Source: Nipponacmea schrenckii
Taxonomy: Eukaryota; Mollusca; Gastropoda; Lottiidae
DNA: 64,000 bases
Direction: 5' to 3'
NCBI GenBank assembly: GCA_030562195.1
Contig: JAUJPP010000003.1
Coordinates: 20,367,398-20,431,397, forward strand
This document shows, piece by piece, positions 11,894 through 26,800 of this stretch. The position numbers and the translations under genes are program-made. Below the pieces are notes generated by a model. The model ran no database searches. It worked only from the letters and a program-made list of their open reading frames with translations, and was not told where the DNA came from. Positions within the stretch are counted from its first letter, which is position 1; each line of letters opens with the position of its first letter.

Positions 11894-14800
11894 GGAAGCT
11901 CGCTAGCCCAAACGGAAAAAGATAGACTATTTTTGTTTTCACCAATGGTTTTTATATGGGCTGGAATCAAAAATGAATATCTAACATAATATTTTCGCTA
12001 ACCCGAAAGTGGCTAATTGCATAATATGCAAATAAGATTTCAAGCTAGCTCGGGCCCTAATAGTCGGATCGGTCTGAAATTTACAGGATATAGATAGATA
12101 GGCAGCGCAATTAAAACTACATCATCAAAATTTTTTGATCACTTCCGGTTTGGGTGTGGGGACTTCCGGTTTTTTCGTCTCATGTCGGGCGACCCTGCTT
12201 CCCATGTAATTCAAGAATCTAAACAAAAACAGTATATTTAAGCTATACTAAATGATTTTAATCCCCTGAGATGAAGAAAAATTAAATTGAATGTTGCGCA
12301 TGCGCAGTTTTCAAAAATGGCAAATTTTCTTAAAAATTTAATAAGTCCGCCAATTATTGACCGATTTTTATGATTTCTATCAAAACCTTGATACTTTATC
12401 TAAAAAATGTTGGAACAGAATTTTGATTTTCGAATTTGAATTTTTTTTATGCCTGTTCGAATTTTTCAAAAATTTAAAACTCTATATCTCGTGACCTTGA
12501 CCTTCAATGACCTTGACATTTGAGATGTAGAATGTCCTTGACCTCAGCTGTCTATAGATGTGCTGATATTGCATGACAAATATTAACTTCCGGTTTTATA
12601 GCCCACCGAAATCTGACTATTTTGCAATTTTGGACGGTTATATTACACTTTCGGGCTCTAATGTTCGGATCGATCTGAAATTTACAGGATATAGATAAAT
12701 ACGCAACACAATTAAAAATATATCATCAAAATTTTTTGATCACTTCCGGTTTGGGCGTGGGGACTTCCGGTTTTTTATCTCATTTCAGGCGACCCTACAT
12801 CCCGTGTAATTCAAGAATGTAAGCAAAAACAGTATATATTAGCTATACAAAATAATTTGTATCCCCCGAGAAGAAAAAAATTCTAATTGCTAGTTGTGCA
12901 TGCGCCATTTTTCCGAGAATGGCAAATTTTCTTTAAAATTTAATTAGTCCGTCATTTATTATTTATGCCCGTTTGAATTTTTTAAAAATTTGAAATTCTA
13001 AATCTTGTGACCTTCACCTTCAATGACCTTGAAATTTTCCATATAGAATGGCCTTGACATCAGCTGTCTATAGATCTAACAATATTGTTACGCTTGTTCC
13101 ACAATTGGAGGCTGAAAAGTACCGGAATTGAAAGCTAGCAGGTTAGAAGTTTCAAAATGTTCGAAATCCATGGGATAACGCATAGTTGCCACGCTCGGAG
13201 CTGTTCACAGTTTATTTTGATTCATTTTATAAATGTCAGCTTACCCTAGCTTTATGTAAAAAAGTCGGTTACTATTAGGCTGGGAACCTGGCAAACGTTT
13301 TCTTAGAATGCGTATCCTCAAAGCACTGTGTAAGAGATTTTTGTTTTAAATGATTTAAAACATGATTTCCCTGAAAAGTTGTTCAGAAAAACATTATCTG
13401 AAAGTGCACATTTTTCAAGGATTCTGTTAGATCAAGATGTAGGTAGACTTTTAATCTTGCTGGAATTGATTTTTTTTTTTCGAATTTTGTTCAATGTATA
13501 TGGTTTGTGGTTTTGATATAGAGCAGTGTCCTTGAGATAATTTTGTCACCTTCTATGATGGGCTGCGGTTGACTGCATCCATTAATCAAAACCTGGATAA
13601 TGAGCAATTGCACACTGCATGGTGTATGTTTTATGATGTGACCTTTCACTATGAAAAACAACTGGTTAACTTTGTGTTATTTGTTTGTGAATGAATAATA
13701 ATACAGTTTGAGAATATAAAATCTGTGTATTTACATAAAATCAATACCATTGTGTATATCACTAGAGAATGTCTGTATATGACTTCTACTACCAAATGAC
13801 TAAATACTGTTAGTGGTTGACCATATTATTCTATGATACTCTAGGGAGACAAGCTTGTACTGTTACTTATGATGTCACTTAGATTAGATATTTGATATGG
13901 AAAGGTTATAAAATGTAATCACCACTAGATATTTTGTTTCTCATATCTGACATAACTCACAGATACACCTGGATCAGTAGCACAGATACAAACCCTTCTT
14001 AACATACACAACTCGCTACTAAATCTTTAACTTCAATTAAAAAACTACTTTAATTTAATGTAAGATATATATATTTGAAGTAGAATAGGTTGTAGAAATT
14101 TTGACATGACACAACAATGTTACATATGAAAACAATTACTGTGCATAATCTTTAAATAGCATTTAGTAAAGGTGTTGGATATAATAAACAAATTCTTATG
14201 GAAAACGGTTACTAACTTTATTTGAGCGACGTTTCAATCAGCATGGACTTTATCAAGCATTCATTTCTTGATAAAGACCAGAGAATACTGGTTGAAATGC
14301 GCTCAACGCATAGACTCATATCATAAAGTTAGTAATTGTTTTCCATATGAATTTGTTTATTTTATTTTAGTTACAGTGTAATTTTAAAAAATATGAATAA
14401 CATAGGGAACTTAAGGAACATTAATCTTTTTCTAATACATACTTCTAAGGAGGAATAAAACAATTTGTTAAGCATTAATCAGACACATTCAATAGTATAA
14501 ATATCTGTCCATGATGTTTAGCCATGAACCTTTTGGAGTGTATATAATTAATGCTAAAAACATTTGAAGGAAACTTAGAATGATGCAGATATAAACCATA
14601 AATTGTCCCCAATACATAAAAGTTAATTTTTTTTATGCCTTATTAAAAGTGTGCTTGAAGATCTTAGATGATTTGCAGAAACTTAAAATATTGTCGTTTA
14701 TCAAACAAATTATGTTAATCTGGCAATGAAAGGAAAAGGAAGACAATTGGTCGAGGCATACATTTGATAGCTTTTTTTTATCCAGTTGTCTTTTTTTTCT

Positions 14801-17800
14801 ATTTGTTGCCAGATTAGCATTATTTTAAAACTTATGTTGTACATGTACTATATATAATTTACAGGGAATAAGTACTATTAGTAAATTTATAAAGAATTTA
14901 GTTATAAGATATGTAGAGTATTTGGTATTTGAGTTGATTAATGAATAACACAAGAAGTAAATATACATGACTAATTATGAATTACCTCATTACTTATTTG
15001 GATATATAACTAGATAACAGTTTACTAATAACCATGTGCTGTTATGGGTCTTATAAGAGATGCTCTCCTCTTTACAAGATAAAGCAATGATAAAAAAAAA
15101 TAAAAAGCGATTACTTCAGGGAGATACTGAAAGAATATTACTCAGATTTTTATTCCTTTTGTAAGCAGTCACCAAACATTTGGTATAGATATTAGGGAAT
15201 GCATCCTGGAGTTCTTTATAAAAGAATTTCACAATCACAGAAGCATTGTTAGATGTAGAATTGTAGGTGGCAACAAAAGGTATAATCTGGTTGTCATGCT
15301 GGTGTAATTTTCAAAAAAGTTTTATCCAGCTACAATTTTTGATGATTTGATATTTACAATATCTGCACTTTTGAATATTTGAGAATAAGTTCCTCCATGG
15401 TAGTGTTTTTACAGGGGGAGGGGGGAGTGCTGCTCTGGCAATGTCCTCAACCCACGCCTTGAGTTTCAAATTTCATACCATCCAACTGTCAACTAAAGCA
15501 ATAATGTAACTGTAATTGACAATATGGTCTTCAAACACTAGCAATCTATGAATATTTATTATAATTTTCAATCTGTATTTTTTCTCATGTTTACTTTTCT
15601 TTATCAATGAATGTTCCCCTTCAAATACTAGTCTAAATCAAATAGTGAAACCATTCAAACTGTCCTCTACCCTCTAAGTCCAGAATTTAAACAGGCCAGT
15701 GAAATATAATTGGTATGGTTAATATTAAATGTATTGGAGTTTATTTGCCTCATTGAGTTATGATTAAAACTATAGAAACTGAGATCTTGTTAAAAGTTAA
15801 TGAGAGAATTAGATTTGAGAAGAAAGGCTTGAGGAAATTGTAGGTAGTCCTGGAATAACTAATGAATTGAATTGTTGACTTACCGATATATACATCTAGT
15901 GGAGATTGATATACACGGAGGCGTGTTTAATTTCCTTATGCTATATGAGAATTGCTGACATACCAAGTGGATGTTGGACACATTGAAAAGCTGGATTGAC
16001 TTGTGAAGAAAAGGACAATAGGCATAGATCTGCAGATATACTAGTTAAGTTTTACTTTCTGTTTGCCTAGTCTTTATTGAACTCTTGTTGAAAACCATCA
16101 AATGTCGCTGATTACAAATATTAAATTCAAAAGTGGTTATCAGCATTCTGATGTTCTCTTGGAATAGTGGAACTCGATTTTCATATATTGTAACTTGATA
16201 AGAGATCAAAAAAATATAACTTGGAATTAACCCTAAGATTAAAGGAAAGGCTAGTATGTGTAACCTAGACTTAGTGCTATAAATTACAGATTTCATGATC
16301 TTGATAGGTTTAATTGAGTTTGAGATAGTTCCCTAGCAACAATTGATACATACTGTACCATATTTATCTAGAATTGTGGATTATTTTGTGCTAAATGTGT
16401 GTTATAGATATGATATTATGTGTGAATGAAAAGAGGAAATACTATTTGTGATGATATAATATAATATATAATAGATACTCTCAATAGACATCATTCTCAC
16501 CAACAATCATCATATTAATATTATCCTCAATAATTGGTTAATCCTCGAGAGGATGATCATCATCAATTGACTGTTGGAATGAATCTGGTCTAAAACCACT
16601 CACTGGTTCTATTTGTTATGAAGACTACTACCTAGACATTGATTATATTGAGAATATATACCTCAGTATTGCACAATTACAACTAGCTGCATAATTAGCA
16701 TGTTTTTAATTGATTGGTGTTTGAGTAAAATTTAAGTAGATTTTATTGACATGCATTCTCTCTTGAAATTGTGATGATGAGGACATAGGTGTTAGTTTAT
16801 AAGAATTAGTTGGTTCAAAATAGAAAAGTTACATAACAAATGATAAATATTTCGTGATGATGATTATGATGTCAACTGATTAATATTAATACAATATTTT
16901 GTGGTATTGATATTAAATGCAGTGTATGAGGATATTTAATAGAAGGATATATACAAATTTGGTGATGCTGATATCAGTATTCAATATAAAACTGTGATGC
17001 GTATGTTTTATATGTTGATGATTTATCACCATGGAAGGAAATAACATAAATATTACAAGTATGTATTTTATGTCAAGATAACCTGTATTTATATGTTGAC
17101 AATATCATCCTTGTATTTGGATACGTACAAATACTGTCATAAGCTACCTGGATTATATCTATAAAATAATAGAAATTGATCCAAAAGTACTCTTAAATCT
17201 TGTCAGATGTTCATGCTACTTGTTGAGTGGTGCAATATGTTGCCCTCATTTAAGGTATTACTGAGCTTAATTTGATTGTCTTATGGTAAGGCATATTGAA
17301 AGAGTACAATGTCACTAATTCAACTACCTAGGAGAAGGATGGCCCTTGATTTATATCATTTAATTCATGATGATTAATGACAAGGACAAGTAAATTTCAT
17401 AAGATTCAAAGCGTTAAATATCTCTTACTCAAGCATAGCTAAACTATATTTATTTTGTAATATGTTTACATTTACCTGTGTTATTATTTATGCAAACTTT
17501 TTATTTTTACTGTACTCAGTGAGTTTTCCCCATTTATATGATTATTTGTTATAACAGTGATAATTATAAATCATTATAAATCATCATCTGTTATAACAGG
17601 GATCATTGTAAATTATCATCTGTTATAACAGGGATCATTGTAAATCATCATCTGTTAAAACAGGGATCAATGTAAATTATTATCTGTTATAATAGGGATC
17701 AATGTAAATTATTATATGTTATAACAGGGACCAATGTAAATCATGATCTGCTTTTACAGTGATAGATGTACATTATAATCTGCTATTGCAGGGATAGATG

Positions 17801-20800
17801 TAAATTATAATCTGTTATTGCAGGGATAGATGTACATGTAAATTATAATATGTTATTGCAGGGATAGATGTAAATCATTATCTGTGATTGCAGGGATAGA
17901 TGTAAAGTATAATCTGTTATTGCAGGGATAGATTTAAATTATAATCTGTTGTTGCAGGGATAGATGTAAATTATAATCTGTTATTGCAGGGATAGATGTA
18001 AATCATTATCTGTGATTGCAGGGATAGATGTAAATTATAATCTGTTATTGCAGGGATAGATGTAAATTATATTTATAATCTGTTATTGCAGGGATAGATG
18101 TAAATTATAATGTTATTGCAGGGATAGATGTAAATTATAATATGTTATTGCAGGGATAGATGTAAATTATATTTATAATCTGTTATTGCAGGGATAGAAG
18201 TAAATTATAATCTGTTATTGCAAGAATAGATGTAAATTATAATCTGTTGTTGCAGGGTTAGATGTAAATCATTATCTGTGATTGCAGGGATAGATGTAAA
18301 TTATGATCTGTTATTGCAGGGATAGATGTAAATTATTATCTGTTGTTGCAGGGATAGATGTAAATTATAATCTGTTATTGCAGGGATAGATGTAAATCAT
18401 TATTTGTTATTGCAGGGATAGATGTAAATCATTATCTGTTATAACAGGGATCAATATAAAATCATTACCTTGTATTACAGGGATCATGTAAATCATCTGT
18501 TATTGTGGGGATAAATGTATTATTTATATTATCTTTATTACAGGGATCAATGTAAATCCACAGCCTTCTGACAACATAGATACTTCACCATTAGTGGAAC
18601 CTAATAATGTACCAATAGGTTTTGAAGATCAAGGTATGAATTATTTCTTTTCTTCGATATTCGGTAGCACACTATGACATCACCCTGTTCAACTTCTAAT
18701 TCAAATCTTGTTGGTGAACCTTCTAATCAACTCTTGAATCAGTCTGTTATTAAACTGCATGTTGTTTGTGTACTCATTCACTCTATAAAAGAAGCTAAAC
18801 ATGATAATTTTATGTTGGTACATTATGTGACCCTTGACATTTATCACTTCCTCATGGCATGTACTAATAGTATAAATCATGGTTTCGAATTTAAACATAC
18901 AAAATATTTCTCTTTTTGTCTCATATTTCTGAAATTTTGAGGAGAAAAATGAAAGGTTAATATTTGATATATTTGTAAAAAATTAATTGTTGGGAATTTG
19001 GAACATGTAACTATTATGTGGGCATATGGAATGTTATTTTTAATGTAATCTCTCTGAATTTAGCTAATCAAGCATATGTGGCTGATGAACCAAATAGTAA
19101 TAACAACGCAGGTAAAATTCGATTCGCAGCCTATAACAATCCAGCTTTTTACTTTATTATGAAGTTTTCTTCTTTGTTATCCTGTTTTAGACAAAAAGTT
19201 GTTTTTTATACGCCCACATGAAATGGGGGGCGTATATTGTCGTCACCCACATCCGTCCGTCCGTCCGTCCGTCCGTCCGTCCGTCCACAATTGCTTGTAA
19301 ACACTCTACACGGTGTAATTCTTGACGGATTTAGATGAAACTTAATATGAGTGTTTATGATCACGCAAGGATGAACCCTATTGAAAATCAGCGAAATCGG
19401 AAAAAAATTAGTATGAGTTTGTGCCCTTGTTCTTGAATGGCTCGTAAACACTCTACAAAGTGCAATTCTTGACCGATTTTGATGAAACTTGGTGTGAGAG
19501 TATGTTATAACTCAAGGATAAACCCTATCGAAAAACAGCGAAATCGAAAAACATTTAGTATGAGTTATTGCCCTTGTTCTTGAAAACGCGTTCAATTTAA
19601 GCTTGTAAACACTCTCGAGAGAACAATTTTTAATGGATTTTAATGAAACTTGGCCTGAGTATTTGTTATCACCCAAGGATGAAGCCTATTGAAAACCAGT
19701 CAAATCGAAAAAAAATTAATATCAGTTATTGCCCTTGTTTTTGAAAACGCGTTCAATTTTTAGCTTGTAAACACTCTACAAAGCACAGTTATTGACCGAT
19801 TTTGACGAAACTTGCTGAAATTGTTTAATATCACCCAAGAATGAACCCTTTTGAAAATAGCACATATCGAAATATATTTAATAGGAATTATTGCCCTTGT
19901 TCTATAAAATGTGTTGGATTTTTGCCTTGTAAACACTCTACAAGTCACAATTCTTGAGCGATTTTGACATAACTTTGCATGAGTATTTCTAATCACTTAA
20001 GGATGAACCCTATTGAAATTCAGTTAAATCGAAAAATATTTAGTATCAGTTATTGCCCTTGTGTTTGAAAACGCGTTCAATTTTAGCTTTTAAGCACTCT
20101 AGAAAGAACAATTCTTAATGGATTTTGATAAAACTTGGCTTGAGTATTTGTTTTTACCCAAGGATGAACCTTATTGAAAATCAAATAAATCGAAATATAT
20201 TTAGTGTCAGTTATTGCCCTTGTGTTTGAAAACGGGTTTAACTTTTTGGCTAATAAACACTCTAGAAGGTACAATTCATGACCAATGTTGACAAAACTCA
20301 CTGAAATTGTTGGATATTGCAAGGGATGAGCCTAATTGAAAATTAAAAATATCAAAATATATCTAATATGAATTATTGCCCTTGTTCTTTTAAACGCGTT
20401 CGATTTTTGTCTCGTAAACACTCTACATGGCACAATTCTTGATGGATTTCGATGAAACTTGGTGTGAGAGTGTGTTATAACTCAAGGATGAACCCTATTG
20501 AAAATCAGCAAAATCGAAAAAAATTTTAGTATGAGTTACTGCCCTTGTTCTTGAAAACGCATTCAATTTTAGCTTGTAAACACTCTAGAAAGAACTATTC
20601 TTAATGGATTTTGATTAACTTTGGCTTGAGTATTTGTTTTTACCCATGGATGAACCCTATTATAAATCAAATAAATAGAAATATATTTAGTGTCAGTTAT
20701 AGCCCTTGTTCTTGAAAACGCGTTCAATTTGAGCTTGTAAACACTCTAGAAAGAACAATTTTTAATGGATTTTGATGTAACTTGGCTGGAGTATTTGTTG

Positions 20801-23800
20801 TCTCCCAAGGATGAACCCTATTGAAAATGGAAAAATATTTAGTACAAGTTATTGACCTTGTTTTTGAAAACGCGTTCAATTTAACTCGTAAACACTCTAG
20901 AAAGAACAATTTTGAATGGATTTTGATGAAACTTGGCTTTAGTATTTGTTTTCTCACAAGGATAAACCCTATTGAAAATCAGATAAATCGGAAAATATTT
21001 AGTGTCAGTTATTGCGCCTGTTTTCAAAAACGCTTTCAACTTTTGGCTTGTGAACACTCTAAACATTCCTTTTTGACAAACTCGCTGAAATTGTTTAATA
21101 TCAACCAAGGATGAGCCTTATTAAGAATTAAAAATATCAAAATATTATTAAGGGTGAACCCTATTGCAAATCATAAAAATACCGAAAAATATTTAATGAG
21201 TTGCTATTAGGTACAATTCTTGACAGTTTTTAATGAAACTAGAGACCCTAGAAAAAAATAGGTTGGTAGGTTGAATAATTCATTCCACTTATTGTAACCT
21301 TACTGAAAAGTTTTTATTTGAAATAAATGCTGCCAGTGGGCGTATATTACCTTGCCTGGCAAGCTATCTTTTTCATTTACTGTGTCCACATCTTTTGTTC
21401 ACATCATTAGTATATGTGGACAATGTTTGTTTTTATTGTGAAAGCACTGTAGAACTTGTGCTTTAAAAACACATGCATATTTCGACAAAATTCCAAATTC
21501 AAGTCAAACTTTTCATTTCATAAAACTTCTATGTTGACCATCTCTTTCAATACAATTTTTCTCTTTTTATACTAACAATATTTAAAAATTGATTTTATTC
21601 TTTTCTTTATCTGTTTAATTCAAAATATCCAAAGAGCTGCAAATTGAAAGTCTGAAAAATATTATTTTTTATGAACTTTTTTGTTAAATAAGAACACTAC
21701 ACATCTGGTAAGGTTTTGTTTTATTTGCATGAAAATAGACATTGATCAACAATGAAACAGAAACATACATACATTATCACAGTATCAATATCATATGCAT
21801 GGTATTTGCTTCTTAGCCAACTTGATTTTCTTTATCATAAAGAGTTTACCAATTTTCATGTTTTACTTGCTTCTAGAAAGACCAAAAGTACATAAAGTTT
21901 CATTTAGTGTGGATCCAAAAGGTAATTGGAATATAATGGTGCTATAAAATAACATTGAGCTGATGCAGATAGTATTACTTAGTACTTCTAGTTTGTTACT
22001 GATGATTAGAAGTTAAAGCTTAATTAATTAACATTCAGTATAATTGAAACATAAATTGACAGGGTTGTTGCCTTATTACGAATTATTAGAAAGATATTAT
22101 ATAACAAAATGGGATTTTGATACCTGTTATAGAAATTCTTAGAAGGTTCAGTCTTTATGGACCCAGATTAATAAAAGCCCTTATATTCTGTAAGTACTGG
22201 AGATATATGCTCATTCATGATCAAAACACATCCATATAGGTCTTAGAAATAGTAAAAATATCACAGTTGCTCAATGAGATATACAGGTGTTATTTCAAAA
22301 TAAAATTGTAAATAATCATCTTCAGGTGTAAAGACAGGTTTAAGAAATATGTGTGTAATTTTTTAAACGAACTGAAACATAACAAGGTATAAAGGGAGAG
22401 TAGGACTAACACTCAAAATTTTTAAAATATTTATATTGTTTTTCTTGTGCTAAACCAAGGTGCATGAATTATGACATGCTTAATGCACGCCAACAATTCA
22501 CTGCACTTTATCAACAATAAGCTCTCCACCAAGGCACAACTGTCAAATCTATATGCCACTTTGTGTCAGTGTATTTCAGATAACAATGCCTTTGTTTCAT
22601 TTAATATTTTCTCTATTAAATGCAGCCAAATATGGTAATAGTGAACCAACTATTCCAACTGTAGAAAGCAATGGATATGGATTCCATGCAATCTATACTG
22701 AAATAAAAGTTACAGGTTAATTGATTGGTTCAACTTCTTTATAGATGTTGTAACATGATTTTTTGAATTATTGCCAATTGCCAATACTAGCTCTATAGTT
22801 TTATTCTTAGGTCCAGTTTGTTGTCCTCTTTTAAAAACGGATATCTAGCAACTCTTTTAAACCTTTACCTACAGCAATGTGTAATTGGTTGGCATTGCTT
22901 CACTCATCCTAGATCAAATTAGGCAGTCCCATGGTGCATGCTTTTGAAAGCTGAATACATTTCTGACTGGCGGTAGTATATAGTGGCTTCAAATTGTTTT
23001 TATATAGAAATTATAGCATGATTTTCAGAACTACTACAATTCAAAATTATTTTATGTTAGTTTATAATTTGTAGTGAAGTATATAGAAGAGAAATGAGGC
23101 ATTATTAAACACAAGCTCTAAAAGTATGAAGGAATTGTTCTTTCATTTTTTAGGCAAAATATATTGTCCATTGTACACAAAAATTCCTTTTTTTAATCAA
23201 TTCCATCACTTTGTACACAGTCCTAAAATCACTCCTTGAAAAAGTTAATGGTTTTAATGCTAAATTTCCTGAACTGATTTTATTTGGCTGTGACTGACGG
23301 TCAGTGACAGATACTGGTTTTCACCTAGTTGTTTTTGTCTCAAATTCTTTTGTTTTCTATTGTTTATAAGGCATAAAATTGTACCAAATTGTCAATTTAT
23401 TTTACCATTTCCATTCTATGTGACATTTGTTACCACTTTTTATGCTTCTTGAAACATCTCCATGTTTCCTTTGGACAAATTCCTTTACAAAAGTCGACTA
23501 TGTAAAATTGTCCTAAAAAGGTCTCATGTAGCCTGTGCCTACAATGTTTGCTGGTACTTCAGGGGTACTACTCCACTCAGGAACTTAAAACTTTGCATGT
23601 GAATGTTTCATGTGGTCTGTTTTGCGGTGATATATCGGCTGTCAACATGATAATTATCTGACTAATTCCAATAAAACTTGACTTGTTAATAAGATGGAAA
23701 TTATTCCAATTGATGGTATTTACTTTCTCTTCTTTATATTGATTTTCTTACATTTCTTACTTTTTTGATGCATTTCTTCTTTGAATTTATTTATATGGTC

Positions 23801-26800
23801 TTTTTATTCCTGTTCAATTTATATATTAACCAATGAATACCTTACAAATGATAGATCTGGATAATATTTTTAGTTTCTTAAAGTTAGTTGTTCTTTATAA
23901 GGAACTAGTAGTAACTATTGTTGCTCAGAATTAGTATTGTCCTGTTCTAATCTAATCACTGATTATAGTACTTTCTTCTAGACCTTCTAAAATCTGCTTA
24001 TTTCAAGCAATTTACATACTGAACTGCGTGAGGCTGTATTAAATGTTCAGACAGCATGTGGGTCTTTGTAATATGTCCATATATTGGCTTTATAAATTGC
24101 TTGCATTTGTAGATACTGTATGATGATATTTAAGTTGTAGTGTACTATATGTAATTATCAACCTTTGTCTACATTTTGTAGACTTACATGAAGGATATAA
24201 ATTAGAAAAGAGAAAAGATATTGTTTTGGAATTAAAAATCTGCATCTTATGTTTCAAAAACTGATTTAAAATAAATTTGATTTAGTGACATAAATTTGGA
24301 AGGAATTTTAAGAGTTGCACTTATTTCAAAAACAGAGTTAAACAAAAAAATTTTCTTTTGATGGGATTAATTCCTTTTCAAATCTATTAGAAATTTTTGT
24401 TACTTATATCTATGAACATTACAAACTAAATCAATGTACAAATAATAAATTGTATTTGATGCTGTAAAAGCACTTTCTTAAGTAACATTCAGAGTGTTAT
24501 TTTGTACTTTCTATTTTACAGAAGGGGAGGTAACTGGTGGTCCCAGAACTAAATTGGCTAAAGATGGAACTGAGGTAAATATTTCTATAACCACCAATTG
24601 TATGAGTATTTATGTTTTAGTTCACAAATAGCACTTATATAATTCACTCTGTAGTTAGTATGTTCTATTAGGTGTTACCTATTTAAAGTGTTGTGTCTAT
24701 TACTAATAACTACCATCTTATAATGACTTTCTTTTAAGCAGAATTACTATTTTTTGTATCAGAAGAAACTACCCTCGCAGGGTGCGTTGCCTGGCTTAAT
24801 TCATGTTATAGAATACTGATTTCTTACGATTTGTTGTCCTTCAATTTAAAGTTAAATTTCTGTCCCAGCCCCTAAGCAATGTCATGATGTTTTTTCTTTT
24901 CTATAAGTAACTTTTACTAATATCTTTCTTACCAAATGATTTTCTTTTGCTATATTTGAGCAGCAGTCTTGTGTATGACATATTTTTGTCTCAAACGCTA
25001 GCCTTAATACAGATATTCATAACTGATATCAGCATGACTTGATGCGATGATGTATCAAACCTACACATAATGAATTACACCTAGCTTGCATAAATTATAC
25101 CAGTAATATAAAACAATGTAGAAAATGTTAAAGGATATTTCCCAATTAATAAAACAAAACCTTAGATAATCTAAATTCATTAGGATAGAATTTAATGATA
25201 ACATAGCAGATTAAAATGATATGCATAAAGCACATGCATGCACCACTTACCAGCTGGAATTATATTTCAAGTAAGGTAGGGATTGATTCTCACAGATTTA
25301 CAGGACTAGGGTGGAACAAATATTTTATTGAGAAATTGGGATAAATGGTTCGGATCTGTTGGATATTTTACTTCTGTTCTGATCTGAAATTAGAAAAAAT
25401 AATAAAAATTTTCCAATGGGCAAGAAGTATAGTAGTACCTGTTATGTACAGATTGTTAAGTGGCCTTTAATAGTATTGACTATTTGAATGGTGGATTGGG
25501 TGGGCACAGGAAATTCTGATTCTTAGAAGTGGGATTTGGAGAATAATAAAATGAAAAACAAGATTCTGTGAAGCTGAGGTGGAAGAATATTGATTATTAT
25601 GTAATTCATTTTATCTAATGGACTTTCCTGAAATCAAGTCTTTGAGGAAATGAAAAGTCAGCAAGACACAGACAATCAATAAATTCTTTAGTTTTGTAAA
25701 CAAGATAAATATAAACAATTCTTTCATTTTAAACCAGCATTGCTAGAAATATATAGTGTAAGGCATGTTAGTGGACAAGTCCTTTTACTACTGGCTGTGT
25801 TAGGTTGATTATATGTTCACTAGACCGAACAACTCACCATATTTATAAAACAGTGAGAACTCTTCAAATTTTCATACCTTACTCATCAATAACTTAATCA
25901 ATAACCTGAATAGTGTTTATTAGTCTATATGAGGTTTACTCAGTGTTCATATTGAATAGTTAAATGTGTTATGATTATCACAAGGATCATATGTTACACT
26001 TGGATTTAGGAAATTAGTATCATTGTGATTATTTATTGAAGCTGTAATATGGATACAGAACCTTTGACTCATTATGGCAGTCTTGATGAAACATCTGTTG
26101 TCTCAGAGGAAATATTTACTGAATCTGAGAGAATTTATGTAAGAAATATACTGATTGAATGAGTTTTGACACTGACAGATATTCACACTTCATACAGGCT
26201 ACAACATACCAGCTTCAATTTTAAGACTAACAAATTAGATTGAGAATCTGTTCATACCTGTGATTGGTTTGATTTACAGGGCATAAAGAAATCTTATAAT
26301 ACATAAATAGATTATTATTTTAGCTTTCTTGATAAAACAAAACTGAAAAATTCATAACTTATTTTCAATCAAATATAGAAATAGTAGATAACAACTATGT
26401 TATTTTATGTTTTGAATCTTATCTTTGGTTGTTACGCGTTGTTTACCCACCTTTTTTGCCCTATATTTCCGACAAAAAATTTAATTCTGTTGGAAAATGT
26501 CACTGAATTTATCAGAGGTATGGTATGTTGTAGTCTGCCCTATGAATATCTGGCTTATTTAATGCATCATTTGATCTGTTATTAGGTGTTTGATGTGATT
26601 TAACGTTTCAGCTTATCTTATTTTGCTTGAAGCTCTGTTTTATTTTTACTCTGTTTAGCCTGTATTTCCCTATATGGATGGCGTTGGAAGTTGTGAAGAT
26701 ATTAAATTGTTGACTGAATTTGAACAGCTACAACAAGAACAAGCTGAATTTGATGCTGCTTATAAGGCTGAGGTGATGTCATGTGACTGATCTAATCCAA

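Noticed and set aside
11755..11970. Minus-strand ORF with poly-Lys
   Set aside because: Product of the poly(T) tract.
17535..18540. CRISPR-like array of regular repeats
   Set aside because: Contiguous degenerate minisatellite without unique spacers, in an animal intron.
19206..19451. Minus-strand ORF with TDGR repeats
   Set aside because: Translation of the (CCGT)n microsatellite and pearl/HINE satellite.
19760..21114. Series of 75-97-codon ORFs on both strands
   Set aside because: Repeat translations of the 165-bp satellite units; same peptide theme in each copy, no start or splice context.
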